Source of the DNA: Bacteroides sp. | Lineage (GTDB): Bacteria > Bacteroidota > Bacteroidia > Bacteroidales > SM23-62 | DNA: 9,072 nt | Reading direction: 5' to 3' | Assembly: GCA_030592145.1 (NCBI GenBank) | Contig: JAUVKJ010000050.1 | Coordinates: 1-9,072, forward strand | Shown: one piece after another, positions 6,469 through 9,072 of the stretch | How positions within the stretch are numbered: position 1 is the first letter of the stretch | Layout of the letters: each line of letters starts with the position of its first letter | Program-made: the position numbers and the translations under genes | Notes under the pieces: generated by a model | What the model saw: only the letters and a program-made list of their open reading frames with translations | Database searches by the model: none | What the model was told of the DNA's origin: nothing

Positions 6469-8814
6469 TTATGTGTCCTGGACATTACCTTCCAAAAACT
6501 GTTCCAAACCGAGCAGATCCTTGATCATTACCTGCCTGGCCTTGCTGCCCTCATAGGGGCCGACGATCCCTGCAGATTCAAGCTGGTCAATGATCCTCCC
6601 GGCCCGGTTGTAGCCAATGGAGAATTTTCGCTGGATGAGGGAAGTGGACCCTTGCTGGTATTCCACGATCAGGCGGGCTGCCTGTTCAAAGAGTTCGTCT
6701 TGTTCACTGGAATTGAAATCATTAAGCCCCGCTGCGCCCTCCTCGATATATTCAGGCAGAAGATGTGCGCTGGGATAGGACTGTTGAGAGGCTATATGGC
6801 TTGTGATCCGGTCGATCTCGGGAGTGTCGATAAAGGCACACTGAAGCCTTATCATTTCCGAGCCGGTCGATATCAGCATGTCCCCCCTGCCTACCAGATG
6901 GTTGGCTCCCGGGCTGTCAAGTATGGTCCTGGAATCGATCATAGAGGCCACCTTGTAAGCGATCCGGACGGGGAAATTGGCTTTGATTGACCCAGTGATG
7001 ATATTTGTGCTCGGGCGCTGGGTGGCGATTACCAGGTGGATGCCGATGGCCCTGGCCAGTTGGGCAAGCCGCGCCAGCGGCGTTTCAATCTCCCGGCCGG
7101 CGGTCATGATCAGGTCTGCAAATTCATCCACGATAATCACGATGTAAGGGAGGTACCTGTGGCCCTCTTTCGGATTCAGTTTGCGGGCAACGAATTTCTC
7201 GTTGTATTCCCTGATGTTTCTCACCTTTCCTTTTTTGAGCAGGTTGTACCGGCTGTCCATTTCGATGGAGAGTGAATTCAGAGTTCGTATGACATCCCGG
7301 GTATCTGTGATGATGGGTTCCTCCATATCCGGCAGTTTGGCCAGGAAATGCTTTTCGATCTGATTGTACAGGGTTAGTTCGACCTTCTTTGGATCGATCA
7401 TGACAAATTTGAGCTGGGCGGGGTGCTTACGGTAAAGAAGGGAGGCAATAATGGCGTTCAGTCCCACGGACTTCCCCTGACCCGTCGCCCCGGCCATCAG
7501 CAGATGGGGCATTTTAGTCAATTCTATCACATAGGTCTCATTGGATATGGTTTTGCCCAGCCCTATGGGTAGCTCATATTTTGATTCCTGGAATATTTTT
7601 GAGCTAAGGATCGAATGCATGGAGACGATCTCGGGTTGCCGGTTAGGAACCTCAATACCGATGGTTCCGCGTCCGGGAATGGGTGCAATGATCCGGATTC
7701 CGAGGGCGGAAAGGCTCAGGGCAATGTCATCCTGAAGGTTTTTGATCTTGGAGATGCGTACCCCGGGTGCCGGTATGATCTCGTAGAGGGTGACGGTGGG
7801 ACCGATGGTGGCTTTGATCTTGTCGATCTGGATCTTGTAGTTTCCGAGGGTCTCAACGATCCGGTTCTTGTTGCTGATCAGTTCCTCTTCGCTTACCTCG
7901 AAGTTAGCTGAACTATGTTGCTCCAGAAGATCGAGTGAAGGGAGTTTGTAGTTTGAAAGATCCAGGGTGGGATCATAATTATCAAGTATTGCTTCCGGGT
8001 CCCCATCCACCTGTTCCCCCTTGGCCCCCTTCTCCACGGTCATCTCGATCCCATTGGCATTCTGGTATTCAGCAGAAGTCATGGTTGAACTTTCTGTGCC
8101 GGCATCCTTCGTTTCGAATTTAATACTTTCATCCTCAACAGGTACGGTTTCTGCTCCGTCTTCGCCGGGTGAGATCCCAGTGTCATTTTCGCCCGGTATT
8201 GTCAATGATTCCTTGTCTTCATCTCCGGTTTTTTTGCGTGATTTAAAGAGGCCGGACAACCAGTCCAGGGCAGAATTAAAAGAGAACAGGAGGAATGCAA
8301 GTACAAGCACGGCCAGCAGGAAGGCAGTTCCTGTTTTGCCCAGTACGGATGAGATCCATGCGCTCAGGAAATAACCGTGGCTTCCCCCGGGACCACTGCC
8401 AAGGAATCCGCCTGTATCCCCGAACAGGTATGAGAGTGCCACCGACAGCAGGATGGTTCCCAGCAGGCAGTTACGGATCGTTTTCCCGACCGGGAAGGTT
8501 TTGATGTTGATTAACCTGAGTCCCCCGATAAACAGAATAAACGGCAGCAGAAAGGAGGCAAGTCCGAACCAGTGGTGTATGAATTTATTGGCTATAAATG
8601 CGCCGAATTTGCCCCCCCAGTTGTCGACCATAAGTTCAGGTCCGGAAAACACCCTGGACCATTCGAAGCTCTGGTCGGTTTTCCAGGTAAAGAAGTAGGA
8701 TATGAAGGTCAGGTACAGGTAAAGGGAGAAAAGGATAAGGAATATCCCGAACGTTAGTTTGAACCGCTCATCGCTGAGGAATGTGAAATACCTGACCCGT
8801 TTTTTCTTTGCCAT
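6469..8814 (-). CDS. ftsK: DNA translocase FtsK/SpoIIIE family
   Basis: FtsK is anchored at the division septum and pumps chromosome ends and dimers to the daughter cells, activating XerCD recombination. The 781 residues show an N-terminal membrane domain with four segments (about 20-42, 83-102, 112-131, 161-180). An acidic, low-complexity linker (about 190-290) follows, then the alpha/beta motor: Walker A GATGQGKS (442-449), IDPKKVEL (473-480), Walker B with VIIVDEFADL (559-568, D563-E564), and LARAIGIHLVIATQRPS (586-602). The C-terminal gamma winged-helix domain (about 705-770) carries QRKFSIGYNRAGRIIDQLE, the part that reads polar KOPS-type sequences. The linker is short, as is usual outside enterobacteria. 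The start MAKKKRVRYF gives a basic cytoplasmic end before TM1. The gene lies 20 bases after an upstream gene and 4 bases before lolA; no promoter of its own is evident, so it is probably within an operon. Confidence 0.97.
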   Translation of the reverse strand: MAKKKRVRYFTFLSDERFKLTFGIFLILFSLYLYLTFISYFFTWKTDQSFEWSRVFSGPELMVDNWGGKFGAFIANKFIHHWFGLASFLLPFILFIGGLRLINIKTFPVGKTIRNCLLGTILLSVALSYLFGDTGGFLGSGPGGSHGYFLSAWISSVLGKTGTAFLLAVLVLAFLLFSFNSALDWLSGLFKSRKKTGDEDKESLTIPGENDTGISPGEDGAETVPVEDESIKFETKDAGTESSTMTSAEYQNANGIEMTVEKGAKGEQVDGDPEAILDNYDPTLDLSNYKLPSLDLLEQHSSANFEVSEEELISNKNRIVETLGNYKIQIDKIKATIGPTVTLYEIIPAPGVRISKIKNLQDDIALSLSALGIRIIAPIPGRGTIGIEVPNRQPEIVSMHSILSSKIFQESKYELPIGLGKTISNETYVIELTKMPHLLMAGATGQGKSVGLNAIIASLLYRKHPAQLKFVMIDPKKVELTLYNQIEKHFLAKLPDMEEPIITDTRDVIRTLNSLSIEMDSRYNLLKKGKVRNIREYNEKFVARKLNPKEGHRYLPYIVIIVDEFADLIMTAGREIETPLARLAQLARAIGIHLVIATQRPSTNIITGSIKANFPVRIAYKVASMIDSRTILDSPGANHLVGRGDMLISTGSEMIRLQCAFIDTPEIDRITSHIASQQSYPSAHLLPEYIEEGAAGLNDFNSSEQDELFEQAARLIVEYQQGSTSLIQRKFSIGYNRAGRIIDQLESAGIVGPYEGSKARQVMIKDLLGLEQFLEGNVQDT

Positions 8815-8834
8815 AATTTAAAAAATTGCAGGAA

Positions 8835-9072
8835 TCAATTCATCAGGGCACTTAATATAGATTCCATTTCAGCCTTTGACACCGGACGGTAATTCTTTGG
8901 AGGCTGAAATTCTTTCTGAGGTATATGCTGAACCTCATAACGTGTAGCAAGCATGTGCATATTGGCGTTACCCATGAGGGTATTGAACTCCAGGAGAACT
9001 CCCGGGATATCCCTGAAGGGACTGTTGCCGTTGGGATTATTAAGTCCGAGTTCCTCGGTATACCATATATCG
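8835..9072 (-). CDS. Unrecognised protein, C-terminal 78 residues (cut by window edge); possibly DUF4412/GLPGLI-like
   Basis: A minus-strand frame is open from the right edge to a TGA at 8837-8835 and encodes 78 complete codons. It has no internal stop, and it continues the gap-free gene packing upstream of ftsK (20-base spacing). The peptide includes TEELGLNNPNG, FRDIPGVLLEFNTLMG and, near its end, FQPPKNYRPVSKAEMESIL. The layout of an IPG-x-LLEF segment, a short strand ending in a Pro-rich NYRPVS turn, and a closing amphipathic helix recalls the C-terminal part of secreted DUF4412 or GLPGLI-type proteins of Bacteroidota, but that is a loose resemblance from memory. The N-terminus, and so any signal peptide, lies outside the window. 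It probably heads or belongs to the ftsK-lolA transcription unit. Confidence 0.7.
   Translation of the reverse strand, partial: DIWYTEELGLNNPNGNSPFRDIPGVLLEFNTLMGNANMHMLATRYEVQHIPQKEFQPPKNYRPVSKAEMESILSALMN

Noticed and set aside
6465..6485. Earlier ATG for the LolA-like protein, overlapping ftsK
   Set aside because: It would place seven polar residues before a clean signal peptide; the ATG at 6464 fits better, although overlap starts do occur.
8128..8265. Low-complexity acidic stretch in FtsK as a possible fusion or insertion
   Set aside because: A variable acidic linker between the membrane and motor domains is normal for FtsK.
1..9072. A novel defence, mobile or biosynthetic system
   Set aside because: Every complete gene belongs to a common housekeeping or envelope family with intact motifs, and there are no repeats, integrase, transposase, toxin-antitoxin pair or atypical composition visible.

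Overview
The window looks like an ordinary chromosomal segment of a member of the Bacteroidota, probably of Bacteroidales type. The evidence is: TAnnTTTG promoter elements instead of an E. coli -10; no Shine-Dalgarno sequences at useful spacing; and Bacteroidota-style protein families, namely a four-TM FtsK followed directly by a LolA-like protein, a free-standing CysN, and a cytoplasmic NlpC/P60 protein with SH3 domains. I see no RNA gene, mobile element, CRISPR array, phage gene or sign of recent transfer. No stretch over 300 bases lacks a gene.

Layout from left to right. Positions 3-509 (+) hold the 3' end of an unrecognised cysteine-containing protein, followed by a hairpin terminator (527-567). 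Then comes a minus-strand block: cysD (2806-1901) and cysN (1866-586), the two subunits of ATP sulfurylase. They are preceded by a NlpC/P60 peptidase (3628-2834) whose 3' end carries part of a good promoter for cysD. An 88-bp divergent intergenic region (3629-3716) separates that peptidase from a 693-residue, multi-membrane-span HD phosphohydrolase of the PgpH (7TMR-HD) type (3717-5798, +). This ends 6 bp from the tail of a converging minus-strand block: an uncharacterised secreted-type protein (partial, 9072-8835), ftsK (8814-6469) and a lolA-like gene (6464-5805).

Functionally the window mixes sulfate activation (CysDN), probable cyclic-di-AMP turnover (PgpH-like), recycling of cell-wall peptides (NlpC/P60), chromosome segregation at division (FtsK) and lipoprotein transport to the outer membrane (LolA). 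Several of these concern the envelope, but nothing in the sequence shows that they form one pathway.

I looked for an undescribed system and did not find one. The points most worth a second look are regulatory: an apparently leaderless cysD promoter inside the end of the preceding gene, and a perfect palindrome overlapping the -7 element of the PgpH-like gene. Two further points are the two unrecognised partial genes at the window edges.
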